The notes: generated by a model from the letters alone, not told the origin. Numbered from the stretch's first letter, positions 34,831 through 43,629 are shown. The stretch is 64,000 nt of DNA from Clostridia bacterium (GCA_900756545.1 CAAEKO010000012.1:7261-71260), one strand, 5' to 3'. A program made the numbers and translations.

Positions 34831-35178
34831 TTATTCCTCAATTATAACAAACGCGGTTGCGTATGCCTTTTCATGAGACAACGACACATGTACCTTTTTA
34901 TTCCAGCCTTCCCGCCGAAAAAGAATATACGGTTTTCCCTCCGGGTTTCGAAGAACCTCAATATCTGCCAAAGAAATATCGGAAAATCCCGTTCCTAAAG
35001 CCTTCACAAAGGCTTCTTTCGCCGCAAAATTTGCTGCTGCGGACTGGGCGCAGTCTTTTTTCAGGCCGAAAATATCATTCTCTTTTTGGCTGAAAAATTT
35101 TTTTAAAAAGGCTGGTTTCGCACAGGCCCTTCTGATCCTTTCAATCTCAACAATATCTGTCCCAATTCCGACAATCAT
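34831..35178 (-). CDS. acpS: Holo-[acyl-carrier-protein] synthase
   Basis: A 115-residue phosphopantetheinyl transferase that activates ACP. The two family motifs are MIVGIGTDIVEIERI at the start and FAAKEAFVKALGTG near residue 50. It forms trimers in other species. Its ATG overlaps the stop of the DUF6106 gene (ATGA). Its likely substrate is the ACP encoded at 19529-19759. Confidence 0.95.
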   Translation of the reverse strand: MIVGIGTDIVEIERIRRACAKPAFLKKFFSQKENDIFGLKKDCAQSAAANFAAKEAFVKALGTGFSDISLADIEVLRNPEGKPYILFRREGWNKKVHVSLSHEKAYATAFVIIEE

Positions 35179-35693
35179 AGGTTTACAGCCCTGGGATTCA
35201 GTTTTTTAACAGACTCAATAATTTTTTCATTGGGTTGAAATAAAATCCGTTTTTTTGCCCCATCCTTTGAAAAATCTGCGAAGTATACGTTTTCCTCTGC
35301 CAAATCTCCTGCCAAATTCAGAACGGTTACACCTTCTTTATTATCATATTGGCGCTTAAAATTCGGATCATGAATACGCGCGCAGACCTCAATCTCTTTA
35401 AAATTCACGGAAATCACACGTTTCCGGCGGCGGCGCGCCATGATCTTATCCACGTCAAGCTCCGCGTTCGTCAGGATATATTCAAATTCCACATTGCGCA
35501 TCCGAATCAGATAAATCGCTCCCCACCATGCGCCTACAGCAAGAAGAAGCCCCATCCCAAATAAGTATTTGGATACAATAGTAAATAAAAATATAAACGT
35601 AAGAAGCAGAGCCGCAAAAATAAGCCCCGCCGCAATCAGGTAGTCTGCCGTTTCTTTTTTCTTTTTCACAATAAATTCCGTAAAAATGTCCAT
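35175..35693 (-). CDS. DUF6106 family membrane protein
   Basis: A 172-residue protein that I recognise as DUF6106, function unknown. Two transmembrane helices (about residues 18-38 and 44-62) form a hairpin, followed by a cytoplasmic or surface domain rich in basic and beta-forming residues, with MARRRRKRVISVNFKEIEV near 82. The fold is reminiscent of PH-like membrane proteins. The ATG at 35693 lies one base after the rdgB stop and behind GGAG; the gene end overlaps acpS by four bases. The operon gives no clear functional clue. Confidence 0.75.
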   Translation of the reverse strand: MDIFTEFIVKKKKETADYLIAAGLIFAALLLTFIFLFTIVSKYLFGMGLLLAVGAWWGAIYLIRMRNVEFEYILTNAELDVDKIMARRRRKRVISVNFKEIEVCARIHDPNFKRQYDNKEGVTVLNLAGDLAEENVYFADFSKDGAKKRILFQPNEKIIESVKKLNPRAVNL

Positions 35694-35694
35694 A

Positions 35695-36288
35695 TCATTC
35701 TTCTCCCATTCTATTTGCAATTTTTTGATATAATGCCTCTAATGCCCTGCCACGGTGGCTGATTTTATTCTTTTCCTCCGCTGAAGCTTCTCCAAATGTC
35801 TTCTGTAACTCATCACAATAGAAAATCGGGTCATAGCCAAATCCATCCAAACCAACCGGCCGTTCTGTGATATGTCCTTCCACAGCGCCCTCGGCTGTGA
35901 TTTCATCCCCATCCGGCAAAATCAGCGCGACTACAGAAACAAATCTAGCCTTCCGTTGGCTCTTGCCCGCCATCTCTTCCAGGATTTTTTCCATCTTTTC
36001 CGCGTCTGTAGCGTCTTCGCCCGCATACCGGGCTGAGTAGATGCCGGGCCTGCCATTCAAAGCGTCAATGCAAAGCCCCGAATCATCAGCCAAGACTGGT
36101 TCGTCACAGAGCAGAGCGACCGCTCTTGCCTTTAATAACGCATTTTCAGCAAATGTTGCCCCGGTTTCCTCAATGTCAACATTAATCCCCGCATCCGCCT
36201 GGGAAACGATTTCCATATCCAGCCTGCCCAAAATCTTCTGGATCTCCGCAATTTTTCCTTTATTCTTTGTTGCCGCAATTATTTTCAT
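35695..36288 (-). CDS. rdgB: XTP/dITP diphosphatase (RdgB/HAM1)
   Basis: A 197-residue house-cleaning pyrophosphatase that removes inosine and xanthosine triphosphates from the nucleotide pool. The N-terminal AATKNKGKIAEI, the central LADDSGLCIDALNG near residue 66, PGIYSARYAG near 80 and C-terminal FGYDPIFY and SHRGRALE are family hallmarks. The ATG at 36288 begins a run through DUF6106, acpS, nnrD, alr and MazEF. It is preceded by an unusually structured leader of about 180 bases. Confidence 0.95.
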   Translation of the reverse strand: MKIIAATKNKGKIAEIQKILGRLDMEIVSQADAGINVDIEETGATFAENALLKARAVALLCDEPVLADDSGLCIDALNGRPGIYSARYAGEDATDAEKMEKILEEMAGKSQRKARFVSVVALILPDGDEITAEGAVEGHITERPVGLDGFGYDPIFYCDELQKTFGEASAEEKNKISHRGRALEALYQKIANRMGEE

Positions 36289-36475
36289 TTATACCTTACC
36301 CATTTCTTTATAACAATATTTTATCAAGGGCTTTTCGTTCTGCGAAAAGCCCCTTTCATGGCGTTTCAACGAGACGGGATATGATCTCCTGCCGCCTGTT
36401 TTTTTTAAGCGGTATCTGCCGCTTATCGAAGCGAGAAACAAAAAGCCCCGCTTATTTTTTTAGGATACTATTTTT
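36289..36475 (-). promoter_or_regulatory. Structured leader of the rdgB operon
   Basis: Between the rdgB promoter and ATG lie several inverted repeats: AAGCGG/CCGCTT at about 36409-36426, GGCG/CGCC around 36360-36396 with an inner GAGA/TCTC, and a ten-base perfect stem GGGCTTTTCG/CGAAAAGCCC at 36328-36352. On the plus strand two of them end in T tracts. I see no open frame. It may be a regulatory leader, or nested terminators. Confidence 0.4.
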
Positions 36476-36504
36476 ATTTTACTATATTCGGTCTGATTTT
36501 GCAA
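36476..36504 (-). promoter_or_regulatory. Promoter of the rdgB-to-mazF run
   Basis: On the minus strand TTGCAA and TAAAAT are separated by exactly 17 bases. Confidence 0.7.
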
Positions 36505-36542
36505 TATCTTTTCGGAAAAATTCTAAAATCCGGCACAAAAAT

Positions 36543-36566
36543 AAAGACCGCCGAAGCGGTCTTTAT
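36543..36566 (-). terminator. Terminator of the GH29 gene
   Basis: Arms AAAGACCGC and GCGGTCTTT around a CGAA-type loop, followed on the minus strand by ATTTTTG, just past the fucosidase stop codon. Confidence 0.82.
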
Positions 36567-36575
36567 TTTTTGCAG

Positions 36576-37889
36576 CTATTTCAAGAAAACTTCAATGACA
36601 GGTACGATAACATTTGGTTTTACTGGTGGAATATTCATAACCAATAGGTCGTCGCCTTTCGTCCGGCCCTCGCTGAAATGTTGACTTTCGCCTTCGGTAA
36701 ACAGGATTTCACTGCCGTCATGCAGGAACTGTGCATAGTCCACCTTTCCCGCAAAGCCATGCAGCTCCAGAAATGCATACGGGTATTCCATCAGATGAAT
36801 ATACAGCCGTTTGCCGTCCTCGCTCTGGGTAAAGCGGCAGCCCTTCGGGGCGGTCCATTCCGGCTCAGCCATTGTACAGCCGTAAATGGAACGGCCATTG
36901 TACTTCATCCAATCCGCGTAGACCTTCAAGGCTGCTTCAGCCCGGTAATCCAGATATCCCCTGGCGGTAGGCCCGACATTCATCAGGAAGTTTCCGCCTA
37001 AAGCTACCGTGTTAACCAGCATTTGGATCAGCATTTCCGGAGACTTCCAGGTCATTTCATCCCGGTAATAGCCCCAGGAACCAGATAAGGTCTGACACGC
37101 TTCCCAAGTCACCAATTCCCCGGTTTCACTATGCCGGAGCCATTGCTGGGGCTGATATTGTTCGGGAGTCCACAAATCTTGTTCAAGCTCGGTCCGGTTG
37201 TCAATGATGATGTGCGGCTGTAAGCTGCGGGCTGTTTTAATCAGTTCCTCAGCTTCCCAGTCCTCTTTCCCCTTCCCATGCATCCATTCTTTATCCGCCG
37301 GATCTTTTTTAGAATAGGAAAAATCAAACCAAAGGATATCAATTTTTCCATAGTTGGTTAACAGTTCTGTCACCTGGTTACGCATATATTCCGCATATTT
37401 ATGTACGTCTCTGTTTTTGCTCTGTTCATAAGCATCCGGATCGTCGCGCCGGGGATGAAGCCGGTCGATAGGGAATTCCGGATGATGCCAGTCAATGAGC
37501 GAGTAATAAAAACCGATATGCAGTCCTTCCGCCCGGAAAGCATCAACATATTCCCGAATGAGATCCCTGTCGGCTTTTGTATTGGTGCACTTGTAGTCCG
37601 TATATTTTGAATCGAACATACAAAATCCCTCATGATGCTTTGTCGTCATGACTACGTATTTCATTCCCGCTGCTTTTGCCTGTCTGGCCCACTCTTTCGG
37701 GTCATACATATCCGGGTCAAAATACTTGAAATACAGATCATAATGCTCTTCCGGGATCTTTTCGTTTGTTTTCACCCACTCATGCCGGCCGGGCATAGCG
37801 TAAAGTCCCCAATGGATGAACATGCCGAATCTGTCATGGGTAAACCATGCCGTATCTCCCGGTGTTTTCCTTGTGACATAACTTGACAC
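36576..37889 (-). CDS. Alpha-L-fucosidase, glycoside hydrolase family 29
   Basis: A 437-residue GH29 enzyme removing L-fucose from glycans. The opening FGMFIHWGLYAMPGRHEWV near residue 21 and TTKHHEGFCMFDS near 78 are family hallmarks; the catalytic aspartate is in IDILWFDFSYS near 178. No signal peptide is seen, so it probably acts in the cytoplasm on imported oligosaccharides. A short C-terminal beta domain follows. Translation begins at a GTG (37889) ten bases after AAAGGA. The divergent AraC regulator at 38033 is its likely activator. Confidence 0.9.
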   Translation of the reverse strand: MSSYVTRKTPGDTAWFTHDRFGMFIHWGLYAMPGRHEWVKTNEKIPEEHYDLYFKYFDPDMYDPKEWARQAKAAGMKYVVMTTKHHEGFCMFDSKYTDYKCTNTKADRDLIREYVDAFRAEGLHIGFYYSLIDWHHPEFPIDRLHPRRDDPDAYEQSKNRDVHKYAEYMRNQVTELLTNYGKIDILWFDFSYSKKDPADKEWMHGKGKEDWEAEELIKTARSLQPHIIIDNRTELEQDLWTPEQYQPQQWLRHSETGELVTWEACQTLSGSWGYYRDEMTWKSPEMLIQMLVNTVALGGNFLMNVGPTARGYLDYRAEAALKVYADWMKYNGRSIYGCTMAEPEWTAPKGCRFTQSEDGKRLYIHLMEYPYAFLELHGFAGKVDYAQFLHDGSEILFTEGESQHFSEGRTKGDDLLVMNIPPVKPNVIVPVIEVFLK

Positions 37890-37919
37890 AGTTAATCATT
37901 CCTTTCACTAAAATTTCTC

Positions 37920-37948
37920 TTGCAATTTCTGCAGTAATGCAATATAAT
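37920..37948 (+). promoter_or_regulatory. Promoter of the AraC gene at 38033
   Basis: TTGCAA and TATAAT are separated by exactly 17 bases. On the other strand a weaker promoter for the fucosidase (TGTTAA, 17 bases, TATAAT) lies at 37970-37998. Confidence 0.75.
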
Positions 37949-37998
37949 AATTATGGATTTTAGGGTTTAATTATATCATATCAGCCCTGCTATTAACA

Positions 37999-38031
37999 TG
38001 AATTTTTCAATAAGAAATATGGAGATTTCAG
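37999..38031. promoter_or_regulatory. Candidate AraC operator, imperfect direct repeat, 21 bp apart
   Basis: TGAATTTTTCA at 37999 and TGGAGATTTCA at 38020 share eight of eleven positions (TGnAnnTTTCA) with 21 bp spacing. The proximal copy abuts the -35 of the divergent fucosidase promoter. The distal copy overlaps the ribosome site of the regulator gene. Confidence 0.45.
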
Positions 38032-38032
38032 T

Positions 38033-38851
38033 ATGGAAATGTATAGTAGCCACACGATCATCAAATTGATCAATCAACTGAATATCAATATCATTACCAA
38101 CGGTTATGCTGTCACGGATCCGTCCTGGATCGGGCGCAACGTCTGTTCTCCCTACACCAGACTTTATTACATTGACGCCGGCAGCGGCTTTCTGCGTTAC
38201 GGTGATACAGAAATCATACTAAAGCCTGGCTTTGTGTATCTGGTGCCCGCGGGACTTTTATTTAACTATGGCTGTGAGAAAAGCGTTCACCAGTTATATT
38301 TTCATATCAATATTTTCACGCCGAATGGCTTTGATTTATTGCGTCAGGCTGACCGGTGCGTATACATGCCGGTATCTCTGGAAAAGATCGAACAGATCAA
38401 GGCATATTATGCCAGCACGGAGTTATCCGCCGCGTTTATGCTAAAGTATGAAATTTACCATTCACTGGCCATATTGATACAGGAGCTGGGGCTGGAAAAT
38501 CCGGAAGACTTCAGTTATTCTCCGGAGATAATGTCCTCAGTGGCGTATATCCGCAAAAATCTTTCTGTCCAGTTAAACGCCGCAGAGCTTGCCCGCCGTC
38601 TGTTTATCTCCGAAAGTACCTTTTCCAAACGCTTCAAAGCCGAAGTCGGCATGACGCCTGGAAAATATATTGATGAGCTGATTTTTTTCCGGGCTGAATA
38701 TCTGCTTACAAAAACAAATAAAACCATTCATGAGATCAGTGAGGAGCTTGGGTTCTGTGATCAGTTCTATTTCTCCCGCCGCTTTACCAGACGGTATGAA
38801 GAGACTCCGTTTTCTTACCGAAAACGAATGAAATCCAGCAGTGCAATATAA
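38033..38851 (+). CDS. AraC family transcriptional regulator (beside GH29)
   Basis: A 272-residue regulator with an N-terminal cupin-like ligand domain (about 1-150) and two C-terminal helix-turn-helix motifs (about 172-270): LNAAELARRLFISESTFS near 185 and IHEISEELGFCDQFYFSRRF near 232. The second is the conserved AraC signature. The ATG at 38033 follows GGAG at eight bases. It is divergent from the fucosidase gene, which suggests it activates that gene in response to a fucosylated sugar; the ligand is not known. Confidence 0.88.
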   Translation: MEMYSSHTIIKLINQLNINIITNGYAVTDPSWIGRNVCSPYTRLYYIDAGSGFLRYGDTEIILKPGFVYLVPAGLLFNYGCEKSVHQLYFHINIFTPNGFDLLRQADRCVYMPVSLEKIEQIKAYYASTELSAAFMLKYEIYHSLAILIQELGLENPEDFSYSPEIMSSVAYIRKNLSVQLNAAELARRLFISESTFSKRFKAEVGMTPGKYIDELIFFRAEYLLTKTNKTIHEISEELGFCDQFYFSRRFTRRYEETPFSYRKRMKSSSAI

Positions 38852-38881
38852 AAAAACCGCCGGCTCTGCCGACGGTTTTTA
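38852..38881. terminator. Bidirectional terminator between AraC gene and ftsZ
   Basis: An inverted repeat with arms AAAAACCG(C)CGG and CCG(A)CGGTTTTT spans the gap between convergent genes, with T tracts on both strands. Confidence 0.8.
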
Positions 38882-38882
38882 A

Positions 38883-40031
38883 TTAGTTTTTCTTCAAGAA
38901 TGATGGAACATTGATATTATCCATTCCGGGCTTCAGCGTCCGGGAAAAAATCTTGTCGTCATCCTGCGTACCGGAAAAAGTCGGAACCTTGCGCTCAGAA
39001 AAATCCGATGCTGCGCCTACAGGTCTTGAACCAAAATCCGGTTTTGCGTTATTGCGCTTTGCAGTTGCATTCAAACCAGTAGCAATTAATGTAACCTTGA
39101 TTTCATCCTTCATCTGGTCATCCACAGCGGTACCAACGATAATCGTCGCATCCTGAGAAACCAACTCGCGGACGATACCGGATACCTCGCCCATATCCAC
39201 AAGCGAGAATTCCGTACCGCCGGTAATATTCAGCAATACATTTTCCGCGCCAGCAATGCTTGTCTCCAGCAACGGACTTTCGATTGCCGCACGGACAGCG
39301 TCCTGCGCCGCATTTTCGCCCTTGCCGATACCAATCCCCATGTGTGCCACACCGGAATCACGCATAATCGTACTAACGTCCGCAAAGTCACAGCTGATAA
39401 TACCGTTCTGAGCGATAACCTCTATAATTCCTTCTACGCCCTGACGAAGAACTTCATCTGCCAGCTTGAAGGAGTCATTGATCGTAATTTTTTTATCTGC
39501 TGTTTTCAAAAGCAGATCATTCGGGATCGTAACGATGGAGTCAACATTCTGGCTTAATTCCGCAATACCGGATTCCGCATTCTTCATACGCTGCGGCCCC
39601 TCAAAAAAGAACGGTTTGGTTACAACCGCAACCGTCAGAATGCCCATATCCTTTGCGAGCTTTGCGATAACCGGCGCTGCGCCTGTTCCAGTACCGCCGC
39701 CCATTCCGGCAGTAATGAACACCATTTCCGTATCCTTCATCAATTCTTTAATCGCGTCTTCTGTTTCTTCAGCGGCTTTTTTGCCCACTTCCGGCTTTGC
39801 ACCTGCGCCCAGCCCCTGAGTCAGCTTTGTGCCGATTTGCAGGATAGTCGGCGATTTCACACATTTCAGCTGCTGTAGATCTGTATTGATGGAAATAAAC
39901 TCCGCTTTGCTGACGCCTGCTTCAATCATTCTATCGACCGCATTATTCCCGCCGCCGCCAACGCCTATAACTTTAATTCTCGCGCCGTCAACCGGCTGAG
40001 AAGATTCCAAATCCAATTCTATGTTGCTCAT
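38883..40031 (-). CDS. ftsZ: Cell division protein FtsZ
   Basis: A 382-residue tubulin-like GTPase forming the division ring. The GTP-binding signature GGGTGTGAAPVIA lies near residue 107, with IKVIGVGGGGNNAV near 20 and the NDLLL segment near 175. A low-complexity linker (about 320-365) leads to the C-terminal peptide NINVPSFLKKN that binds FtsA, SepF or ZapA-type partners. The ATG at 40031 follows GAGGAGG. It has its own promoter, 140 bases downstream of ftsQ. Confidence 0.97.
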   Translation of the reverse strand: MSNIELDLESSQPVDGARIKVIGVGGGGNNAVDRMIEAGVSKAEFISINTDLQQLKCVKSPTILQIGTKLTQGLGAGAKPEVGKKAAEETEDAIKELMKDTEMVFITAGMGGGTGTGAAPVIAKLAKDMGILTVAVVTKPFFFEGPQRMKNAESGIAELSQNVDSIVTIPNDLLLKTADKKITINDSFKLADEVLRQGVEGIIEVIAQNGIISCDFADVSTIMRDSGVAHMGIGIGKGENAAQDAVRAAIESPLLETSIAGAENVLLNITGGTEFSLVDMGEVSGIVRELVSQDATIIVGTAVDDQMKDEIKVTLIATGLNATAKRNNAKPDFGSRPVGAASDFSERKVPTFSGTQDDDKIFSRTLKPGMDNINVPSFLKKN

Positions 40032-40067
40032 TCGTATTTCCTCCTCTTTATACTTCTGGCTTTCTTT

Positions 40068-40096
40068 ATTGTACTATGTTTTTCGGATTTATTCAA
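40068..40096 (-). promoter_or_regulatory. Promoter of ftsZ
   Basis: On the minus strand TTGAAT and TACAAT are separated by exactly 17 bases. The leader is about 30 bases. Confidence 0.72.
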
Positions 40097-40172
40097 GTGG
40101 AAAGTGATAATTTGTTTCAAAATTTTCACTTTTTTTCACATATCCATGTCCGGTTTGTATAAATTTGATAAA

Positions 40173-40979
40173 TTAAGGGGTATAAACCGCTTTTCCGGTG
40201 GTACTAAGATCGATCGTTCCCCGTGAGTTTTCAGTAAGCTTGCTGGAATGAATCGCCTCCCGGAACAATCCCAGTTTTTTTGAAAATTCAACATCACTGC
40301 CGCAAAGTACATCCAGCCTGTCTTCATAATTAAACGAAATATTGGACATATCCTCAAAGGAAATCATCTCCACGCCCTTAAGTACATCCAACTTACGCAT
40401 ATCCTGCAGACATTGGATCATCACAGAAAACTTGTCGCTTTCCGTCACTTCCAGCCGCAGTCCCGGATCAAATCTGGATAGCGTCAGTCCTACCAGCTGT
40501 GGGATTTCCTCCGGTTCCTCCATGTTAACCTCCAGAACCTTTGCCTTCTCATTAATAATAATATACTTCTCATTCTCAATTATGTATCCGCCCGGCTCAC
40601 ATTCCGTGACCGCCACCCGAATGGACGGCGGAATGAGCGCACGCTTGACCGTCACAGTGTCAATATACGCAAACTGCAATATATTTTTTTTGATCCTGCC
40701 TGTGCTGGTTCTAAACAGGTTTTCCCCGTCCAGCACTCCGATGCTTTGCTGCAGCTCCTCCACAGACACCCGGTTATTGCCCTCAATATCCACCCGCCGG
40801 ATATTGAATAACGGCGTAAAAAACATGACGATCAGAACAGCAATCAAAATCAGCGTCGAGAAAAATATAAAACGCCGCCTTTTCATGGCGCGGATCCGCT
40901 GCCTCTGCCGCTGGGTATGGCGTTTTTGGATATTTCCGTGCGCCGCTGGTTTTCTTTTTGCAGCCGTTCTTGCGTCCAT
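40173..40979 (-). CDS. ftsQ: Cell division protein FtsQ/DivIB
   Basis: A 268-residue bitopic membrane protein. A very basic cytoplasmic tail (about 1-33) leads to one membrane helix (ILIAVLIVMFFTPLF near 45), a POTRA domain (FNIRRVDIEGNNRVSVEEL near 60) and a beta domain. It links division proteins across the membrane. I chose the ATG at 40979 because AGGAG lies eight bases upstream; the in-frame GTG at 40988 overlaps the murA stop. It follows murA directly, a common clostridial arrangement. Confidence 0.88.
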   Translation of the reverse strand: MDARTAAKRKPAAHGNIQKRHTQRQRQRIRAMKRRRFIFFSTLILIAVLIVMFFTPLFNIRRVDIEGNNRVSVEELQQSIGVLDGENLFRTSTGRIKKNILQFAYIDTVTVKRALIPPSIRVAVTECEPGGYIIENEKYIIINEKAKVLEVNMEEPEEIPQLVGLTLSRFDPGLRLEVTESDKFSVMIQCLQDMRKLDVLKGVEMISFEDMSNISFNYEDRLDVLCGSDVEFSKKLGLFREAIHSSKLTENSRGTIDLSTTGKAVYTP

Positions 40980-40984
40980 GTATT

Positions 40985-42241
40985 TCACTCCTCTCTTCTG
41001 ATGTTTGCGCCGCAGGCAGACAAATACTTTTCAATGGTCTCGTAGCCCCGGTCAATATATTTCACATTTTCAATTTCTGTTATCCCCTCTGCGGCCAGTC
41101 CGGCAATCACCAGCGCGGCTCCGCCCCGCAGCTCTTTCGCCACCACATTGGCGCCGCTCAGCCCCGGAACGCCCTGAACCACCGCCACCCGGCCGTCCAC
41201 CTTGATATCCGCGCCCATGCGGGTCAGCTCCTCCACATGCTGGTAACGGTTTTCAAAAATGTTCTCCACAAACATTGTTGTTCCGTCCGCAATCGCCGCC
41301 AGCGTCATAAACGGCGACTGTATATCGGTAGGAAATCCCGGATAAGGCATAGTTTGCAGTTTGTCGGCGCTCTTCAGGCCGCCGTGAGGGGCGTTCAGAA
41401 TCAGCCGGGACTTTTCCGAATATATCCGGCACCCCATTTCCTTCAACGCATGAATGATAGCTCCCATATGCAATGCATCCGCGTTGCGCAGGATTATGCT
41501 GCCGCCGGTCGCCGCTGCCGCCGCCAAATACGTGGCCGCCACAATTCGGTCCGGCATGATGGTATGCTCCACGCCGTACAGCTTCCGCACGCCCTCAATT
41601 CGAATTACATCTGACCCCGCGCCGCTGATTTTCGCCCCCATACGGTTCAGAAATACGGCCAGATCAACGATTTCCGGCTCCCGGGCGGCGTTGGTCACGG
41701 TTGTAATTCCGTCCGCCATACAGGCCGCAAGCATAATATTCTCTGTGGCGCCTACGCTGGGAAAATCAAGCTGTATACTATCGCCATGTAATTCCTGCGC
41801 CTCACAATTTATGTACCCATGAGATTCAGTGATCTCTACACCCAGCTTCCGCAAGGCTTTTAAATGCAAATCTATCGGCCTGTTGCCGATCTCACAACCG
41901 CCTGGCATGGAAACCACCGCTTTTTTACAGCGGGATATGATAGCTCCCAAAAAAATAATGGATGAGCGCATCTGCCGCATCAACTCATCCGCAATTTTAC
42001 ATTCGGAAATATTGTCTGACTCAACAACCAGAATCCGCCCCTGCCGCTTCACTTTGCAGCCCAAATCCTTCAAAACCTCTATGGTGATCGCAACGTCTCT
42101 AAGGTCCGGACAGTTATAGATTACATTTTTTTCTCCATTGAGTATCGTAGCCGCCAGGATTGGCAGCACGGCGTTTTTCGCACCCTGCACGTCAATCTCG
42201 CCTTCAATCCGGCCGCCGCCCTTGATTACGAATTTACTCAT
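40985..42241 (-). CDS. murA: UDP-N-acetylglucosamine 1-carboxyvinyltransferase
   Basis: A 418-residue EPSP-synthase-fold enzyme adding enolpyruvate to UDP-GlcNAc, the committed step of peptidoglycan synthesis. The catalytic cysteine, target of fosfomycin, is present in PGGCEIGNRPID near residue 115. The N-terminal KGGGRIEGEIDVQGAKNA and C-terminal FENRYQHVEEL are typical. The ATG at 42241 follows AGGGGGTG; a TTG just before it is less likely. It has its own promoter and a hairpin in its leader, and is followed by ftsQ. Confidence 0.95.
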   Translation of the reverse strand: MSKFVIKGGGRIEGEIDVQGAKNAVLPILAATILNGEKNVIYNCPDLRDVAITIEVLKDLGCKVKRQGRILVVESDNISECKIADELMRQMRSSIIFLGAIISRCKKAVVSMPGGCEIGNRPIDLHLKALRKLGVEITESHGYINCEAQELHGDSIQLDFPSVGATENIMLAACMADGITTVTNAAREPEIVDLAVFLNRMGAKISGAGSDVIRIEGVRKLYGVEHTIMPDRIVAATYLAAAAATGGSIILRNADALHMGAIIHALKEMGCRIYSEKSRLILNAPHGGLKSADKLQTMPYPGFPTDIQSPFMTLAAIADGTTMFVENIFENRYQHVEELTRMGADIKVDGRVAVVQGVPGLSGANVVAKELRGGAALVIAGLAAEGITEIENVKYIDRGYETIEKYLSACGANIRREE

Positions 42242-42262
42242 CAATAGGACACCCCCTGCATT

Positions 42263-42289
42263 CCATATTATTTTTAGTACATAATATGG
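42263..42289 (-). promoter_or_regulatory. Hairpin in the murA leader
   Basis: Perfect nine-base arms CCATATTAT and ATAATATGG around a nine-base loop lie in the short murA leader, ending a few bases before the ribosome site. It may adjust mRNA stability or translation. Confidence 0.5.
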
Positions 42290-42321
42290 TTTTCGGGAAA
42301 AAGTGTTCCTTATATCATTGT

Positions 42322-42350
42322 ATTATACCAAATACCACCGTTAAAATCAA
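42322..42350 (-). promoter_or_regulatory. Promoter of murA-ftsQ
   Basis: On the minus strand TTGATT and TATAAT are separated by exactly 17 bases. Confidence 0.78.
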
Positions 42351-42384
42351 TATCTTTTCGAAGAAATAAGATTTTTCCAGAATG

Positions 42385-43629
42385 TCATACGTTCCAGCTG
42401 TTCAAATATTCAGCCTGTGCTTCTGTCAGCGTGTCGATCTCCCGTCCGTAGGATCTGAGCTTCCGAAGAGCCATTTCCCTGTCGATTTCCTCCGGCACGT
42501 CTACGACCATTTTATCAAGCTTTGTATGGTTTTTGGCAATATACGCCGCACTTTTGGCCTGAATCGCAAAGCTCATATCCATGATTTCCGCCGGATGTCC
42601 GTCGCCTGCCGCCAGATTCACCAGCCTGCCCTCCGCCAAAAGATAAACCCAGTTTCCGTTTTTCAGCTTATAGCCCATGATATTCTGCCGCTGGGGCTGC
42701 TTCTCCACAGCCATTTCTTCCAGCGCCTCTACATCAATCTCCACATTGAAATGCCCGGCATTACAGAGGATCGCCCCGTCTTTCATATTATCCAGCGCTC
42801 CCCGGCCAATCACGTCCCGGCAGCCGGTTACCGTAATAAACAAATCTCCCGTCTTAGCCGCATCCGCCATAGGCATGACGTCAAAACCGTCCATTTTGGC
42901 TTCCAATGCCTTTACCGGGTCAATTTCCGTAACGATCACATTGGCGCCAAAACCCTTTGCCCGCATAGCGACGCCTTTGCCGCCCCAGCCGTAACCAGCT
43001 ACGACCACATTCTTCCCGGCTGCGATCAGATTAGTCGTACGGTTGATTCCGTCCCAAACAGACTGACCCGTACCGTAACGATTGTCGAACAAATACTTAC
43101 ACCGGGCGTTGTTTACCAGTACCATAGGAAATTTCAGCGCACCAGCCTTTGCCATAGACGCCAGCCGGATGATTCCAGTAGTGGTTTCCTCGCACCCGCC
43201 TAAAACCTGCGGAATTTTTTCCGGATATTCATTATGGATCAGATTCACCAAATCGCCGCCATCGTCAATGATGATATTCGGCCCGGCCTCAATCACCTTC
43301 GCCATATGGTCTTTATATTCCTCCGGAGTGCATCCATGCCACGCAAACACATGAAGCCCCGCATGGGCTAAAGCCGCTGCCACGTCATCCTGGGTAGACA
43401 GCGGATTACTGCCAGTGATATACATATCCGCACCGCCAGCCGCCAAGACCTTACAGAGGTATGCCGTCTTTGCCTCCAAATGGATTGACAAAGCCACCCG
43501 TAGGCCGGCAAAAGGCTGTTCCGTCCTAAACTCCTCCTCGATCCCCCGCAGGAGAACCATATGCCGTTTTACCCATTCTATTTTCCGCGCGCCGCTTTCC
43601 CACAGCGTTAAATCCCGGATCTGACTCAT
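42385..43629 (-). CDS. ahcY: Adenosylhomocysteinase family protein (possibly S-inosylhomocysteine hydrolase)
   Basis: A 414-residue NAD-dependent hydrolase of the S-adenosylhomocysteine family. The NAD motif reads VVAGYGWGGKGVAMRAKG near residue 203, the archaeal and Thermotoga-like form rather than the GYGDVGKG of most bacteria, and the 40-residue insert of longer bacterial enzymes is absent. The C-terminal EIDREMALRKLRSYG is typical. I chose the ATG at 43629 behind AAAGGG; it overlaps the mtaD stop by four bases. Because mtaD encodes a likely SAH deaminase, the true substrate may be S-inosylhomocysteine, as described in Methanocaldococcus. Confidence 0.85.
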   Translation of the reverse strand: MSQIRDLTLWESGARKIEWVKRHMVLLRGIEEEFRTEQPFAGLRVALSIHLEAKTAYLCKVLAAGGADMYITGSNPLSTQDDVAAALAHAGLHVFAWHGCTPEEYKDHMAKVIEAGPNIIIDDGGDLVNLIHNEYPEKIPQVLGGCEETTTGIIRLASMAKAGALKFPMVLVNNARCKYLFDNRYGTGQSVWDGINRTTNLIAAGKNVVVAGYGWGGKGVAMRAKGFGANVIVTEIDPVKALEAKMDGFDVMPMADAAKTGDLFITVTGCRDVIGRGALDNMKDGAILCNAGHFNVEIDVEALEEMAVEKQPQRQNIMGYKLKNGNWVYLLAEGRLVNLAAGDGHPAEIMDMSFAIQAKSAAYIAKNHTKLDKMVVDVPEEIDREMALRKLRSYGREIDTLTEAQAEYLNSWNV

